Part shown: one piece after another, positions 1-9,581 of the stretch
Layout of the letters: each line of letters starts with the position of its first letter
Numbering within the stretch: the first letter of the stretch is position 1
Notes under the pieces: model-generated
Databases searched by the model: none
What the model was told of the DNA's origin: nothing
What the model saw: only the letters and a program-made list of their open reading frames with translations
Assembly: GCF_011045195.1 (NCBI RefSeq)
Contig: NZ_CP049199.1
Span: forward strand, 2,108,001 to 2,172,000
DNA from: Caulobacter soli
GTDB taxonomy: Bacteria; Pseudomonadota; Alphaproteobacteria; Caulobacterales; Caulobacteraceae
DNA length: 64,000 bases
Direction of reading: 5' to 3'
Position numbers and translations under genes: made by a program

Positions 1-629
1 AAGAGCAGATCGCCCGGGCCCAGGACCGAGCGCGGGCGGCCGGGCTGGCCGATCGCGCGCGGTTCGCGCTGACCGACTATCGCGCGGTCGAGGGCCAATT
101 CGATCGCATCGTTTCGGTCGGGATGTTCGAGCATGTCGGCCTGGGCAACTATGAGACCTTCTTCCAAACCTGTCGCGAGCGCCTGGCCGACGACGGCGTG
201 ATGCTGCTGCACACCATCGGCTGTTCCGACGAGCCCAGCGTCACCAACCCCTGGATCACCCGCTACATCTTTCCCGGCGGCCACCTGCCGTCGCTGTCCG
301 ACATTCTCAAGGCGGTCGAACGGTCGGGTCTGATCGTCGCCGACATCGAGGTGCTGCGGCTGCACTACGCCGACACCCTGCGAGCTTGGCGCACGGCCTT
401 CATGGCCCGCCGCGCCGAGGCGGTCGCGATGTTCGACGAGCGGTTTTGTCGGATGTGGGAATTCTACCTGGCCATGTCGGAGACGGCCTTCCGCTACGAG
501 CAGGTCGTCGTTTTCCAGCTGCAGTTGATGCGACGGCAGGACAGCGCGCCACGGACTCGCGACTACCTCGCCGCCGCCGAGGCTGATCTGCGGGCGAGGG
601 AAAACGCCATTTCGATTGGCGATCGGTAA
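1..629 (+). CDS. cfa: Cyclopropane-fatty-acyl-phospholipid synthase, C-terminal part (5' end outside window)
   Basis: The reading frame is open from the first bases of the window and ends in TAA at 627-629, so the gene starts upstream. The visible part (about 208 residues) begins with the SAM-binding methyltransferase fold: a GL-ADRARFALTDYR segment followed by FDRIVSVGMFEHVG, the typical motif of CFA synthases. Further on, IGCSDEP, NPWITRYIFPGG and a LHYADTLRAW segment are also characteristic of the family. The enzyme transfers a methylene group from SAM onto unsaturated acyl chains of membrane phospholipids. The C-terminus (VFQLQLMRR) fits the usual end of the family, so only the N-terminal part is missing. 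It appears unrelated to the efflux locus that follows. Confidence 0.93.
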   Translation, partial: EQIARAQDRARAAGLADRARFALTDYRAVEGQFDRIVSVGMFEHVGLGNYETFFQTCRERLADDGVMLLHTIGCSDEPSVTNPWITRYIFPGGHLPSLSDILKAVERSGLIVADIEVLRLHYADTLRAWRTAFMARRAEAVAMFDERFCRMWEFYLAMSETAFRYEQVVVFQLQLMRRQDSAPRTRDYLAAAEADLRARENAISIGDR

Positions 630-700
630 TCCAGCGGCCATCGCCCGCAAAGGTGGCGACAGGCAGGGTGTTTCGGTGGGGCGCTAACTGGAGACCCGCC

Positions 701-1009
701 ATGAAACGTCTGATCATCACCGTCGCCCTGATGGCCGCCGCGCCCGTCGCCGTCCTGGCCGCGGCCAAGCCCTATACGGGTCACGAACTGGCCAAGTCCG
801 CGCACATCACGGTCGAGCAGGCTCAGGTCCTCGCCCTTAAGGCGCGGCCCGGCAAGGTCACGGACAAGGAACTGGAAAAGGAGCCCGGCGGCAGCGGCCT
901 GCGCTACAGTTTCGACATCGTCGCCGGCGGCAAGACCTATGAGGTCGGGATCGACGCGTCGGACGGCAAGGTGCTGGAGAACGCCGCCGAGGGCGGTCAT
1001 CCCGACTAG
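701..1009 (+). CDS. Small secreted PepSY-domain protein
   Basis: 102 residues. Residues 1-21 (MKRLIITVALMAAAPVAVLA) form a clear signal peptide, so the start at 701 is preferred over in-frame positions upstream. The remainder is a single PepSY-like unit: ITVEQAQVLALKARPGKVTDKELE followed by a YSFDIVAGGKTYEVGIDASDGKVL strand pattern. Small PepSY proteins are periplasmic and often encoded beside two-component systems and transporters that respond to metals or envelope stress. Here it lies 39 bp before the response regulator on the same strand, which fits a regulatory or accessory role in that locus. The precise function cannot be read from the sequence. Confidence 0.85.
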   Translation: MKRLIITVALMAAAPVAVLAAAKPYTGHELAKSAHITVEQAQVLALKARPGKVTDKELEKEPGGSGLRYSFDIVAGGKTYEVGIDASDGKVLENAAEGGHPD

Positions 1010-1048
1010 ACGATTTCTTCTCACGACAAATCGAGGCAGGTTGGCCGC

Positions 1049-1726
1049 ATGAAACTGTTGCTGGTCGAAGACGACAAGGAAGCCGCGGCCTATCTGAAGC
1101 GGGCCCTGTCCGAGGCCGGTCATACGGTCGACTACGCCGCGACCGGCCGCGAGGGGCTGATGCTGGCGGCCGCCGAGCCCTACGACGTGATCGTGCTGGA
1201 TCGCATGCTGCCGCAGGTCGACGGCCTGGCGATCCTGCGGACGATCCGCGCATCCGGGGTCAAGACGCCGGTGCTGTTGTTGACCGCCCTGGGCGGCATC
1301 GACGACCGGGTCGAGGGCCTGGAGGCGGGTGGTGACGACTATCTGGTCAAGCCGTTCGCCTTCGCCGAGCTGCAGGCTCGGGTCAACGCCCTGGCGCGGC
1401 GGCCCCCGCCGCAGGACGCGCCCACCACCTTGCAAGTGTTTGACCTGACGCTGAACCTTCTCAAGCGCACCGTCATGCGAGGCGGCGTGCGGATCGAGCT
1501 GCAGCCACGCGAATTCCAGCTGTTGGAATATCTGATGCGCCATGCCGGCCGCGTGGTGACCCGGACCATGCTGCTGGAAAGCGTCTGGGACTTCCACTTC
1601 GACCCGAAGACCAACATCGTCGAGACCCACATGAGCCGGCTACGGGCCAAGGTCGATCGTGGTCAACGGCACGAGTTGATCCACACGGTGCGCGGCGCGG
1701 GCTATTGCCTGCGCGAGCCGGACTAG
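1049..1726 (+). CDS. OmpR/PhoB-family response regulator
   Basis: 225 residues. The receiver domain (about 1-115) has the acidic pocket in LLVEDDK, the phospho-acceptor D51 in DVIVLDRMLP, the switch Thr in LLLTAL and the conserved Lys101 in LVKPFAF. The C-terminal winged helix (about 130-223) has ELQPREFQLLEYLM, an EThMSRLRAK recognition helix and the closing HTVRGAGYCLR hairpin. The kinase gene begins directly after its stop codon (TAG then ATG), so the two are certainly one operon. The protein probably controls the adjoining RND efflux genes, as in CzcRS/CusRS-type systems; that target is inferred from position. Confidence 0.95.
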   Translation: MKLLLVEDDKEAAAYLKRALSEAGHTVDYAATGREGLMLAAAEPYDVIVLDRMLPQVDGLAILRTIRASGVKTPVLLLTALGGIDDRVEGLEAGGDDYLVKPFAFAELQARVNALARRPPPQDAPTTLQVFDLTLNLLKRTVMRGGVRIELQPREFQLLEYLMRHAGRVVTRTMLLESVWDFHFDPKTNIVETHMSRLRAKVDRGQRHELIHTVRGAGYCLREPD

Positions 1727-3049
1727 ATGTTCCGCTCCACCAGTCTGCGCCTGGCGGCCCTCTATACCGCCGCCTTCGCGCTGTCGGTGGTGGCGTTGGG
1801 GGTGATCACCCTATTCACGACGCGCAGCGCGCTGTCCGAACAGTTCAACGCCCGCATACAGTCGGAATCCGTCGCCCTGACCCAGGAGTTCTATAGCGAA
1901 GGCCTGGACGGTGTGGTGCAGGCGGTCCGCGAGCGGGATCGCACGCCCGGCGCGCTCGACTATGGCCTGGTGGGTCCTGACAAAAAGCCGATGGCCGGCC
2001 GCCTCGCCGTCAGCGGCGCCAGGCCGGGCTGGTCCACGGTGCAGAGCACGCAGCGCGACGGCGAGCTGGAGCCGATCCGGGTGCTCGCCGTGGCGCTGCC
2101 GGGCGGCTACAGCCTGCTGGTCGGCGACGACGAGGAGCGGATCGAGGCGCTGGATGGGGCGGTGCTGCGCGGTTTCGGCTGGGCGTTCGCGGGGGTGGTG
2201 ATCCTGGGCGTGGTCGGCGGCTTCGCGCTCAGCCGCGACGTCCACCAGCGGCTGGCGGCGATCTCGGGCACGGCCGAGGCGATCATCGATGGCGACCTCA
2301 GCCGCCGCGTGCCCGTTCGCGGCTCGAACGATGATCTGGACCGCTTGGCCGAGACCATCAACCGCATGCTCGACCGGATCACCGCCTTGATGGAGAGCCT
2401 GAGGCAGGTGTCCAACGACGTCGCTCACGACCTGCGCACGCCGCTGACCCGGCTTCGCCAGCGGCTGGAGGTCGGCTTGGCGCGCGAGGCCGAACGGGGC
2501 GAGGCTATCGAGGGCGCGCTGGGCGACCTGGACACCATCCTCGACACCTTCGCGGCCCTGCTGCGCATCGCCCAGATCGAGGGCGGCGCTCGCCGCGCGG
2601 CGTTCCGCGCCACCGACCTGGTCCAGTTGGCCGGCACGGTCGTCGACGCCTTCGCGCCCTCGGCCGAAGACGCGCGCCAGACCCTGCGGCTGGAGGGGGC
2701 AACGGCTCTTACGATCGACGGCGACCCCGAACTCCTGACCCAGATGCTGGTGAACCTGGTGGAGAACGCCCTGCGCCATGCGGGGGAGGGAACGGTCATT
2801 CGGGTCGGGGTCGGACGAGTCCAAGGCGCTCCGGTTCTTTGGGTCGCCGACGACGGTCCCGGCGTTCCGGCGGCCGAACGCGAGAAGCTGTTTGATCGGT
2901 TCTATCGCCTGGAGCGCAGCAGGTCGGCGCCCGGCAGCGGACTGGGCCTGGCCCTGGTGGCCGCCGTGGCGCGCCTGCACGGCGCGGAAGTGCGGCTTCT
3001 GGACGCCCAACCGGGGCTGGAAGCCAGGGTCAGCTTTTCCGGTTCCTGA
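1727..3049 (+). CDS. Membrane sensor histidine kinase (HAMP, HisKA, HATPase)
   Basis: 440 residues. Two transmembrane helices (about 8-31 and 149-168) bracket a periplasmic sensor region of about 115 residues. A HAMP linker follows (about 170-222), then the dimerisation H-box with H234 in SNDVAHDLRTPLTRLRQ, the N-box LVNLVENALRHAGEG, the G1-box VADDGPGVP, the F-box DRFYRLERSR and the G2 box GSGLGLALVAAVARLHG. The layout is that of classical EnvZ/CusS-type kinases that phosphorylate the OmpR-type regulator just upstream. No spacing separates the two genes. The short sensor region shows no His/Cys-rich metal-binding cluster, so the stimulus is not evident. Confidence 0.95.
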   Translation: MFRSTSLRLAALYTAAFALSVVALGVITLFTTRSALSEQFNARIQSESVALTQEFYSEGLDGVVQAVRERDRTPGALDYGLVGPDKKPMAGRLAVSGARPGWSTVQSTQRDGELEPIRVLAVALPGGYSLLVGDDEERIEALDGAVLRGFGWAFAGVVILGVVGGFALSRDVHQRLAAISGTAEAIIDGDLSRRVPVRGSNDDLDRLAETINRMLDRITALMESLRQVSNDVAHDLRTPLTRLRQRLEVGLAREAERGEAIEGALGDLDTILDTFAALLRIAQIEGGARRAAFRATDLVQLAGTVVDAFAPSAEDARQTLRLEGATALTIDGDPELLTQMLVNLVENALRHAGEGTVIRVGVGRVQGAPVLWVADDGPGVPAAEREKLFDRFYRLERSRSAPGSGLGLALVAAVARLHGAEVRLLDAQPGLEARVSFSGS

Positions 3050-3139
3050 GGGGAGGCCTGGGAGGTTGGGAATTCGCAATGCGCCCGTCATGACCTCGTC
3101 AGTTCGCCGCCGTTAAATCGGGTCCGTCCAGGAGCCCGC

Positions 3140-4498
3140 ATGCCCGTCGTTCGCCTCGCCGTCGTCCCCTTTGCGCTCGTCGGCGCCGCGATCCTGCTGG
3201 CGGGCTGCACGACCTACGTCGCTGCGCCTATCCACCTGGAAACCTATCCCTCCGCGCTGGCAGCCCGCCGGCTGGACGAAAAGGCCGCGGGGGCGACCTG
3301 GAGCGGCGGCGACCTGCTGGCCGCCGCCCTGGCGCGCAACGCCGCCGTCGCCGAGGCGGCGGCCAAGTACCGCACGGCGGTCGCGGCGGCCAAGGCTTCG
3401 CGCGCCGCGCCGGGCATGACCCTGACGCTGACGGCCGAATACGCCAGGGCCGAGCCCAAGCAATGGTTGTACGGCCTTGGTTCGGATATCCCGCTGGACA
3501 TCGGCGCGCGGCGCGGCGAGCGGTTGAACGCCGCTGACCTGGCCGCCGTACAGGCGCTCTACGACTACGGCGAGGTGGTCTGGACCGTCCGCACAGCCCT
3601 GACGCGGGCTCGGGCCGATCGGCTGTCGGCGGACGCCGAGCTTGTGCTGGCCGGGCGCCTGGAAGCGGTCCGGCAGGCCCGCGCCGATCGTCTGGATCGT
3701 CGCGTCGCGGCCGGTGAGGATGATCGCGGCCCGGCGCTGATCGCCCGGACCGACCTGGCCGTGGCCCGCCGTCGCGTCGCCGACGCCCGGGCCCGCCGTG
3801 TCCAGGCCGACGCCACGCTGGCCCAGGCGTTGGGCGTGCCGGTGGCCGCTGTCGCCGACCTGTCGTTGGCGTCGGTCGCGTCGCCGCCGCGGGATCCGGA
3901 CCCGACCCAGGCCCGCCGCGACGCCGCCCTGACCCGTCGTGACGTGCTGAGGGCGGTGGTCGACTACGACCTGGCCGAAAGCGCTCTGCGGCTGGAGATC
4001 GCCAAGCAATATCCCGAGATCCACATCGGGCCGGGCTACACCTATGATCACGGTGTCAGCAAGCTGCCCTTCAACCTCGGCCTGGTCCTGCCGCCGATGG
4101 ACATGAACCGCTCGGCCATCGCCCAGGCCGAGGCCAAGCGCGCTGAGGCGGGGCGCTCGCTGGAAGCGGTTCAGGCCGCCGCCTTGGGCGCGGTGGACCA
4201 GGCATGGGCGACCCTGGGTGCGGCGCGAACGACCGAAGCCTCGACGCGCGAGCGTGACCTGCCCATCGCCCAGCATCTGGCCGACGGGGCCGCCCGCAGC
4301 GCCAGGGCCGGCGAAGCCGATCGCATCGACGACCTGGCCGCCCAGGCCGTCCTGATCGAAGCCGAGCTGGCCGTGCTCGACGCCGACCGCGCCGCCACGA
4401 CCGCCGGTATCGACCTGGAGGACGCCCTGCGCGCGCCATTCGATCCAGCCGAGACCACCCTGTTGCAAAACGCGTCCCGCGCGCTTGGAGGCCGATAA
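3140..4498 (+). CDS. TolC-family outer-membrane efflux lipoprotein
   Basis: 452 residues. The N-terminus has a lipoprotein signal with lipobox LLAGC (acylated Cys at residue 23). The body is rich in Ala/Arg/Asp heptads: two long alpha-helical hairpin repeats separated by beta-strand segments such as IHIGPGYTYDHG, the pattern of outer-membrane channel proteins of the CusC/CzcC/NodT type. It would form the exit duct of the tripartite pump encoded next. Its stop codon overlaps the adaptor start by one base (TAATG), which indicates translational coupling. Confidence in the family is high; the exported substrate is unknown. Confidence 0.9.
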   Translation: MPVVRLAVVPFALVGAAILLAGCTTYVAAPIHLETYPSALAARRLDEKAAGATWSGGDLLAAALARNAAVAEAAAKYRTAVAAAKASRAAPGMTLTLTAEYARAEPKQWLYGLGSDIPLDIGARRGERLNAADLAAVQALYDYGEVVWTVRTALTRARADRLSADAELVLAGRLEAVRQARADRLDRRVAAGEDDRGPALIARTDLAVARRRVADARARRVQADATLAQALGVPVAAVADLSLASVASPPRDPDPTQARRDAALTRRDVLRAVVDYDLAESALRLEIAKQYPEIHIGPGYTYDHGVSKLPFNLGLVLPPMDMNRSAIAQAEAKRAEAGRSLEAVQAAALGAVDQAWATLGAARTTEASTRERDLPIAQHLADGAARSARAGEADRIDDLAAQAVLIEAELAVLDADRAATTAGIDLEDALRAPFDPAETTLLQNASRALGGR

Positions 4499-5391
4499 TG
4501 AACAAGCTCGCGGTGCTCGCCCTCGTCGTCGGCGTGGCCTGGACTGGTCTGGCCCAAGCAGCCGAGGTCCAGGTGGACGCGGCGACCCAGAAGCGGCTCG
4601 GCGTCGCGACCGCGCCCCTGGCCGCCGCTCGGCGTCAAGTCGCGGCGAACGGCTTCGCGCGGGTGCTGGATCCGGTGCCACTGGCCACTCTGGACGGGGA
4701 CCTGATCACCGCCGCCACGGCCGCCGCCGCCTCGCGCGCCGAGGCGCAGCGGACCAAGGCCCTGGCCGCCGCCGACGCCACCGTTTCGCTGAAGGTCGCC
4801 CAGGCCGCCCAGGCCCAGGCCAGCGCCGACGCCGCCAAGCTGACCCTGCTGCGCCGCCGCGTCGGACTGGAATGGGGGCCGGCCTTCGCCAGCGACGCGA
4901 GCCGCTCGCGCCTGATCGCTGAGCTCGTCGCGGGACGGGCCACGCTGGTGCGGATCGACGCCCCGACCGGGACCGGCGGCGCGCGCGGCGCGCGCATGCA
5001 ACTGAGTGGCGGCGAAGCCGTCGATGTCGCGATCCTGGGTCCGGCCCGGACCGCCGATCCGCGCGTCCAGACGGGCGGACTGATGGGCGTCGTGCGTGGC
5101 CCGGCCGCCGCGCGACTGGGCATCGGCATGTCAGCGCCCGTGACCTTGTCCGGCGCGGCGGGCGGGGCAGGGGTGATCGTGCCCCGCTCGGCTCTGATCC
5201 GCACCGCGGGTCAGACCTTCGCCTATGTCCGCAGGAACGCCACCCGCTTCGAGCGGCGTGCGCTGGTCGCCCCGACATCGCAGCCGGAAGGCCTGTTCTC
5301 GGCGGGAGGTTTCGTGCCCGGCGAGCTGGTGGTGGTGTCCGGCGCTTCGGCTCTGCTGGCCGCCGAGACCGCGCCCAAGGCCGGGGAATAG
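4498..5391 (+). CDS. Efflux RND periplasmic adaptor (membrane-fusion) protein, short form
   Basis: 297 residues, shorter than usual adaptors (about 350-420). Residues 1-21 form a signal peptide ending in AQA. The central part (about 55-125) is an Ala-rich helical hairpin; the C-terminal half has the beta-barrel and membrane-proximal pattern (VIVPRSALIRTAGQTFAYVRR, then GELVVVSGASALLA) typical of CzcB/CusB-like adaptors. It sits between the channel and pump genes, overlapping the former by 1 bp and ending 3 bp before the latter. The shortness affects mostly the lipoyl/hairpin region. It is likely functional since the frame is intact and coupled. Confidence 0.87.
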   Translation: MNKLAVLALVVGVAWTGLAQAAEVQVDAATQKRLGVATAPLAAARRQVAANGFARVLDPVPLATLDGDLITAATAAAASRAEAQRTKALAAADATVSLKVAQAAQAQASADAAKLTLLRRRVGLEWGPAFASDASRSRLIAELVAGRATLVRIDAPTGTGGARGARMQLSGGEAVDVAILGPARTADPRVQTGGLMGVVRGPAAARLGIGMSAPVTLSGAAGGAGVIVPRSALIRTAGQTFAYVRRNATRFERRALVAPTSQPEGLFSAGGFVPGELVVVSGASALLAAETAPKAGE

Positions 5392-5394
5392 GTC

Positions 5395-8300
5395 ATGTTG
5401 AGCGCCATTGTCCGTTGGTCGTTGGCCAGGCCTCGCCTGGTCGCCGTCGCCGCCTTGCTGCTGTTCATCTACGGCTGCATCGTCCTGGCCCACGCCAAGT
5501 TCGACGTCTTTCCCGAGTTCGTGCCGGCCCAGGCCGAAATCCAGACCGAAGCGCCCGGCCTGACCGCCGAGCAAGTCGAGCAACTGGTTACGCGGCCGGT
5601 CGAGCAGGCGGTGAACGGGGCATCGGGCGTGGCCACGGTGCGCTCGGAGTCCATCCAGGGCATCTCGATCGTCAGCGTCACCTTCGCCCAAGGCGCTGAA
5701 CCCTATCGCGCCCGCCAGGTGGTGGCCGAGGCGTTGGGCGAGGTTCAGGGCAATCTGCCGGCCGGCGTCATGCCGCCCAAGGTCGCGCCCCTGACCTCCT
5801 CGACCATGGATCTCCTGAAAATCGGCTTCACCTCCGACAAGCTGACGCCCATGCAACTGCGGGATCTGGTCCAGTGGACCGTGCGACCGCGCCTGCTGGC
5901 CGCCGCCGGCGTGGCGCGCGCCACGGTCTATGGCGGCGAGATGCGGCGCTTCGAGGTGCGCGTCCGGCCAGACGACCTGGCGTCGCGCGACCTGTCGCTG
6001 GCCGACATGGTGGCGGCGGTCAAGGCGTCCACCGGCGTCAGCGGCGGCGGCTATATCGACACGCCCGAGCAACGCATCCTGATCGACGCGCGCGGCCAGG
6101 CGATGACCGTCGCTGACGTCGCCGCGGCCCTGATTCCCAGTCCGACAGGCGGGACGCCCGTACGCGTGGGCGACGTGGCGGACGTGGTCGATGCGCCGGC
6201 GCCCGATACGGGAACGGCCCTGATCATGGGCAAGCCCGGCGTGCTGTTGAACCTGTCCAGCCAATACGGAGCCAATACTCTGGACGCCACTCACGCCGTC
6301 GAGGCCGCCCTGGCTGAACTGAAGCCGGCGCTTGATGCTCAAGGCGTGAAGGTCGACGCCGGCCTGCACCGGCCCGCCAACTTCATCGCCGCCGCCCTCA
6401 GCGGCATCGCCGAGGACCTGGTGATCGGCGCGGTGCTGATCGCCGTGGTCCTGCTGCTGTTCATGCGCAACCTGCGCACGGTGCTGGTGTCGTTCGTCTC
6501 GATCCCGCTGTCGCTGCTGACCGCGGTGATCGTGCTGGACGCCATGGGCTGGACCATCAACACCATGACCCTGGGCGGCCTGGCGGTGGCCCTGGGGGTC
6601 GTGGTCGACGACGCGGTCATCGATGTGGAGAACATCGTCCGCCGTCTAAGGGCGCGTGGCGACGAGCCGGCCGCCGCAACCGTGCTGGCCGCCTCGCTGG
6701 AGGTGCGCGCGCCGGTGATCTACGCCACCCTGGTCGTGGCCCTGGTGCTAACGCCGGTGCTGATGCTGGGCGGTCTGCAGGGCGCGTTCTTCTCGCCCCT
6801 GGCGGCCTCGTTCATCCTGGCCACCGTCGCGTCGCTGGCCGTGGCCATCGTCGTCACGCCGCCGCTGTGTCTGCTGCTGCTGTCCAACACGCGCCTGCCG
6901 GACGAACCGGGCGTGATCCTGCGGGCCAAGGCCTGGCACGAGACCGTGCTGGTCCGCGCCGCCGGACGTCCCGTGCTGGCGGTGATCGGCGCGGTCTTGG
7001 CGACGATCATCACGGTCGCCGGCCTGATGCTGTTCAATTCCGAACTGCTGCCCAGCTTCCGTGAAGGTCACTTCGTGCTCGGCGTCGCCGGTCCGCCCGG
7101 CACGTCGCTGTCGGTGATGCGCAAGTACGGCGAGGGGATCACCCACGACCTGCTGGCGATCGACGGCGTCCAGAGCGTCGAGCAGACGATCGGCCGCGCC
7201 TCGGGCGGCGAGGACACCTGGGGCACGGAGCGCAGTGAGTTCCACGTCGAGCTGAAGCCCAAGCTGTCGGGCAAGGACCAGGACCGCATCCAGGAGGAGA
7301 TCCACAAGACCCTCGACGCCTATCCGGGCCTTGAGACCGAAGTCCTGACCTTCCTGGGCGACCGCATCGGCGAGTCCCTGTCGGGCGAAACCGCCGCCCT
7401 GGCCGTCGGCGTCTATGGCGCCGATCTCGACACCCTGGACAAGACCGCCGCTCAGATCGCCGCCGTCATGGAAAAGGTCCCCGGCGCGGTCGACGTGAAG
7501 ATCCAGACGCCGCCCAGCACGCCTGTGGTCCGCGCCGATCTCGACCTGCCGGCCATGGCCCGCTACGGCTTGGCGCCGGCCGAAGTGCTGGACGCGGTGC
7601 AGACCGCCTATCAAGGCTCGGTCGCCGCTCAGGTCTATCAGGAGAGCCGGGCCCTCGACATCGCGGTGACCACCACGCCCGACACCCGCCAGGATCCCGA
7701 GGCGGTGGGCGAGCTGCTGATCCGCTCGACCAGCGGCCAGGTCGTGCCGCTGAAGGAGGTGGCTCATGTCTACCTGACCGACGGCCGCACCAGCGTTTCC
7801 CACGAGGGCGGTCGCCAACGCCAGGTGATCACCACCAATCCGTCGCCCAAGGACGCTCAGAAGGTGACCAAGGCCGTCGAGGCCGCCATCGCCGCCCAGG
7901 TCAAGCTGCCGGCGGGGGTCTATATCGACTATACCGGCACGGCGGCGGGGACCCAGGCGGCGCAACGTCAGCTGCTGTTCAACATCGCCGTCGCCCTGGT
8001 CGCCGTGGTGGCCGTGCTGCTGATCACCTTCGGCGACGGGCGGGCGGTGTGCCTGATCCTGGCCTCGGCGCCGTTCGCCCTGGTCGGCGGGGTGATCGCC
8101 GTGGCCCTGACCGGTGCGAGCCTGTCGCTGGGCTCGCTGGTCGGCTTCGTGACCCTGTTCGGCGTCGCCGCCCGCAACGCCATCCTGTTGGTGTCGCACC
8201 TGGATCATCTCATCAAGGTCGAAGGTCACGACTGGTCGCTGACCACCCTGGCCCAGGCGACCCGAGAGCGGGTGACGCCTATCCTGATGACCGCCCTGGT

Positions 8301-8481
8301 CACGGCCCTGGGCGTGCTGCCGCTGGCCATCCAGACCGGCCAGGCCGGCCGGGAGATCCAGGGGCCGATGGCCATCGTCATCCTGGGCGGACTGATCACC
8401 TCGACCATCGCCAGCCTCGTCGTCTTGCCGTCTCTGATCTGGCGCTATGGCCGCGCGCCGCGCAAGGCGGAAGCGCTCTAG
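5395..8481 (+). CDS. RND efflux permease, CzcA/CusA-like
   Basis: 1028 residues, the normal size for an RND inner-membrane pump. The N-terminal stretch (FDVFPEFVPAQAEIQTEAPG, then TAEQVEQLVTRPVEQAVNG and VRSESIQGISIV) follows the heavy-metal-efflux (CzcA/CusA) pattern. Two blocks of membrane helices are visible (about 335-530 and 860-1010), each preceded by large periplasmic loops. The TM4 region reads LGVVVDDAVIDVENIVRR, with two adjacent Asp residues that could form the proton relay; the DFG motif of classical CzcA is absent, so a metal substrate is not assured. With the two genes upstream it forms a complete tripartite exporter, presumably controlled by the adjoining two-component system. 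Confidence 0.93.
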   Translation: MLSAIVRWSLARPRLVAVAALLLFIYGCIVLAHAKFDVFPEFVPAQAEIQTEAPGLTAEQVEQLVTRPVEQAVNGASGVATVRSESIQGISIVSVTFAQGAEPYRARQVVAEALGEVQGNLPAGVMPPKVAPLTSSTMDLLKIGFTSDKLTPMQLRDLVQWTVRPRLLAAAGVARATVYGGEMRRFEVRVRPDDLASRDLSLADMVAAVKASTGVSGGGYIDTPEQRILIDARGQAMTVADVAAALIPSPTGGTPVRVGDVADVVDAPAPDTGTALIMGKPGVLLNLSSQYGANTLDATHAVEAALAELKPALDAQGVKVDAGLHRPANFIAAALSGIAEDLVIGAVLIAVVLLLFMRNLRTVLVSFVSIPLSLLTAVIVLDAMGWTINTMTLGGLAVALGVVVDDAVIDVENIVRRLRARGDEPAAATVLAASLEVRAPVIYATLVVALVLTPVLMLGGLQGAFFSPLAASFILATVASLAVAIVVTPPLCLLLLSNTRLPDEPGVILRAKAWHETVLVRAAGRPVLAVIGAVLATIITVAGLMLFNSELLPSFREGHFVLGVAGPPGTSLSVMRKYGEGITHDLLAIDGVQSVEQTIGRASGGEDTWGTERSEFHVELKPKLSGKDQDRIQEEIHKTLDAYPGLETEVLTFLGDRIGESLSGETAALAVGVYGADLDTLDKTAAQIAAVMEKVPGAVDVKIQTPPSTPVVRADLDLPAMARYGLAPAEVLDAVQTAYQGSVAAQVYQESRALDIAVTTTPDTRQDPEAVGELLIRSTSGQVVPLKEVAHVYLTDGRTSVSHEGGRQRQVITTNPSPKDAQKVTKAVEAAIAAQVKLPAGVYIDYTGTAAGTQAAQRQLLFNIAVALVAVVAVLLITFGDGRAVCLILASAPFALVGGVIAVALTGASLSLGSLVGFVTLFGVAARNAILLVSHLDHLIKVEGHDWSLTTLAQATRERVTPILMTALVTALGVLPLAIQTGQAGREIQGPMAIVILGGLITSTIASLVVLPSLIWRYGRAPRKAEAL

Positions 8482-8521
8482 TCCATCCTTCGTCGTTCGG
8501 TTCGTCTCAAAGGGATTTCCC

Positions 8522-9541
8522 ATGAAAACCAAGCTTTTGGCCGCCTCTCTTCTGGCCCTGATCACCGCGACGACCACTCAGGCCCTGGCCGCCGCAGCAC
8601 CCGCGCCGATGAAGATTGTCGACCGCATCGCCGGTCCGGACGGCGGGTGGGACTACGCCAATTTCGATCCGGTCCATCGTCGCCTGTATGTCGCGCACGG
8701 CGCCGCGGTTACGGCGATCGACGTCGATACCGGCAAGGTCACGCCGGCGCTCGTGGCCGCACAGCATGCCCATATCGCCTTGCCGCTGCCCGGCGGCGAC
8801 GAACTGCTGGTGACCAACGGCGCCAATGACACCGCCACCCTGGTCGACGCCCTGACCGGCGCGGTGCGGGCTACCGTCTCGACCGGCCAGAACCCAGACG
8901 CGGCCCTGTTCGACCCGGCCAGCGGCCTGGCCTTCGTGATGAACGGCCGCAGCGGCGACATCACCCTGATCGACACCAAGGCCGCCAAGGCGGTGGGCGC
9001 GATCCCCGTCGGCGGCAAGCTGGAGTTCGGCGCGACCGACGGCCAGGGACGGGTGTTCGTCAATGTCGAGGACAAGAACGAGATCGCCGTCATCGACACC
9101 GCCGCGCGCAAGGTCGTCGCTCACTGGGCCATGGCCGGCTGTGAGGAGCCCAGCGGCCTGGCCTATGTCGCCGACGACCACCTGCTGATCGCCGCCTGCG
9201 CCAACGGCAAGGCCGAGGTGGTGTCGTCGACCTCGGGCACGGTCGTGGCCAGCCTGGCGGTCGGCGAGGAGCCGGACGCGGCCTTCTACGACGCTCAGCG
9301 CCACCTGGCCTATGTGCCCAGCGGCGGGGACGGGACGTTGTCGGTGATCGCCGTGCGCGGCCCCACCGACGTGGCGGTGATCGGCAAGATGGCGACGAAG
9401 CCGGGGGCTCGGACGGGCGCGCTCGATCCGGTGACGGGAAGGGTCTATCTGCCGTCGGCCGACTACGCCCCACCTGCACAGCCAGGCGGTCGCCGGGTCG
9501 CCAAGAGCGGAACGTTCGCGGTGCTGGTGCTGGGGCGCTAG
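8522..9541 (+). CDS. Secreted YncE-like beta-propeller protein
   Basis: 339 residues, starting at the ATG at 8522 because this gives a good signal peptide (MKTKLLAASLLALITATTTQALA). The rest consists of repeated four-strand blades with motifs such as RRLYVAHGAAVTAIDVDTGK, DELLVTNGANDTATLVD, GLAFVMNGRSGDITLID and RVFVNVEDKNEIAVID, as in YVTN/YncE-family seven-bladed propellers. Such proteins are periplasmic and often of unknown function. It lies 40 bp after the RND gene on the same strand and is probably the last gene of the efflux operon. It converges with the TpsB gene at 9582. Confidence 0.85.
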   Translation: MKTKLLAASLLALITATTTQALAAAAPAPMKIVDRIAGPDGGWDYANFDPVHRRLYVAHGAAVTAIDVDTGKVTPALVAAQHAHIALPLPGGDELLVTNGANDTATLVDALTGAVRATVSTGQNPDAALFDPASGLAFVMNGRSGDITLIDTKAAKAVGAIPVGGKLEFGATDGQGRVFVNVEDKNEIAVIDTAARKVVAHWAMAGCEEPSGLAYVADDHLLIAACANGKAEVVSSTSGTVVASLAVGEEPDAAFYDAQRHLAYVPSGGDGTLSVIAVRGPTDVAVIGKMATKPGARTGALDPVTGRVYLPSADYAPPAQPGGRRVAKSGTFAVLVLGR

Positions 9542-9581
9542 CCGTTCGCCGAATGGCGTCGCGAACGTGCGAAGCTTCGAC

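Noticed and set aside
9542..9581. Hairpin in the gap between the propeller and TpsB genes
   Set aside because: Only 6-7 bp arms (GTTCGC/GCGAAC) with alternative pairings; too weak to list as a terminator.
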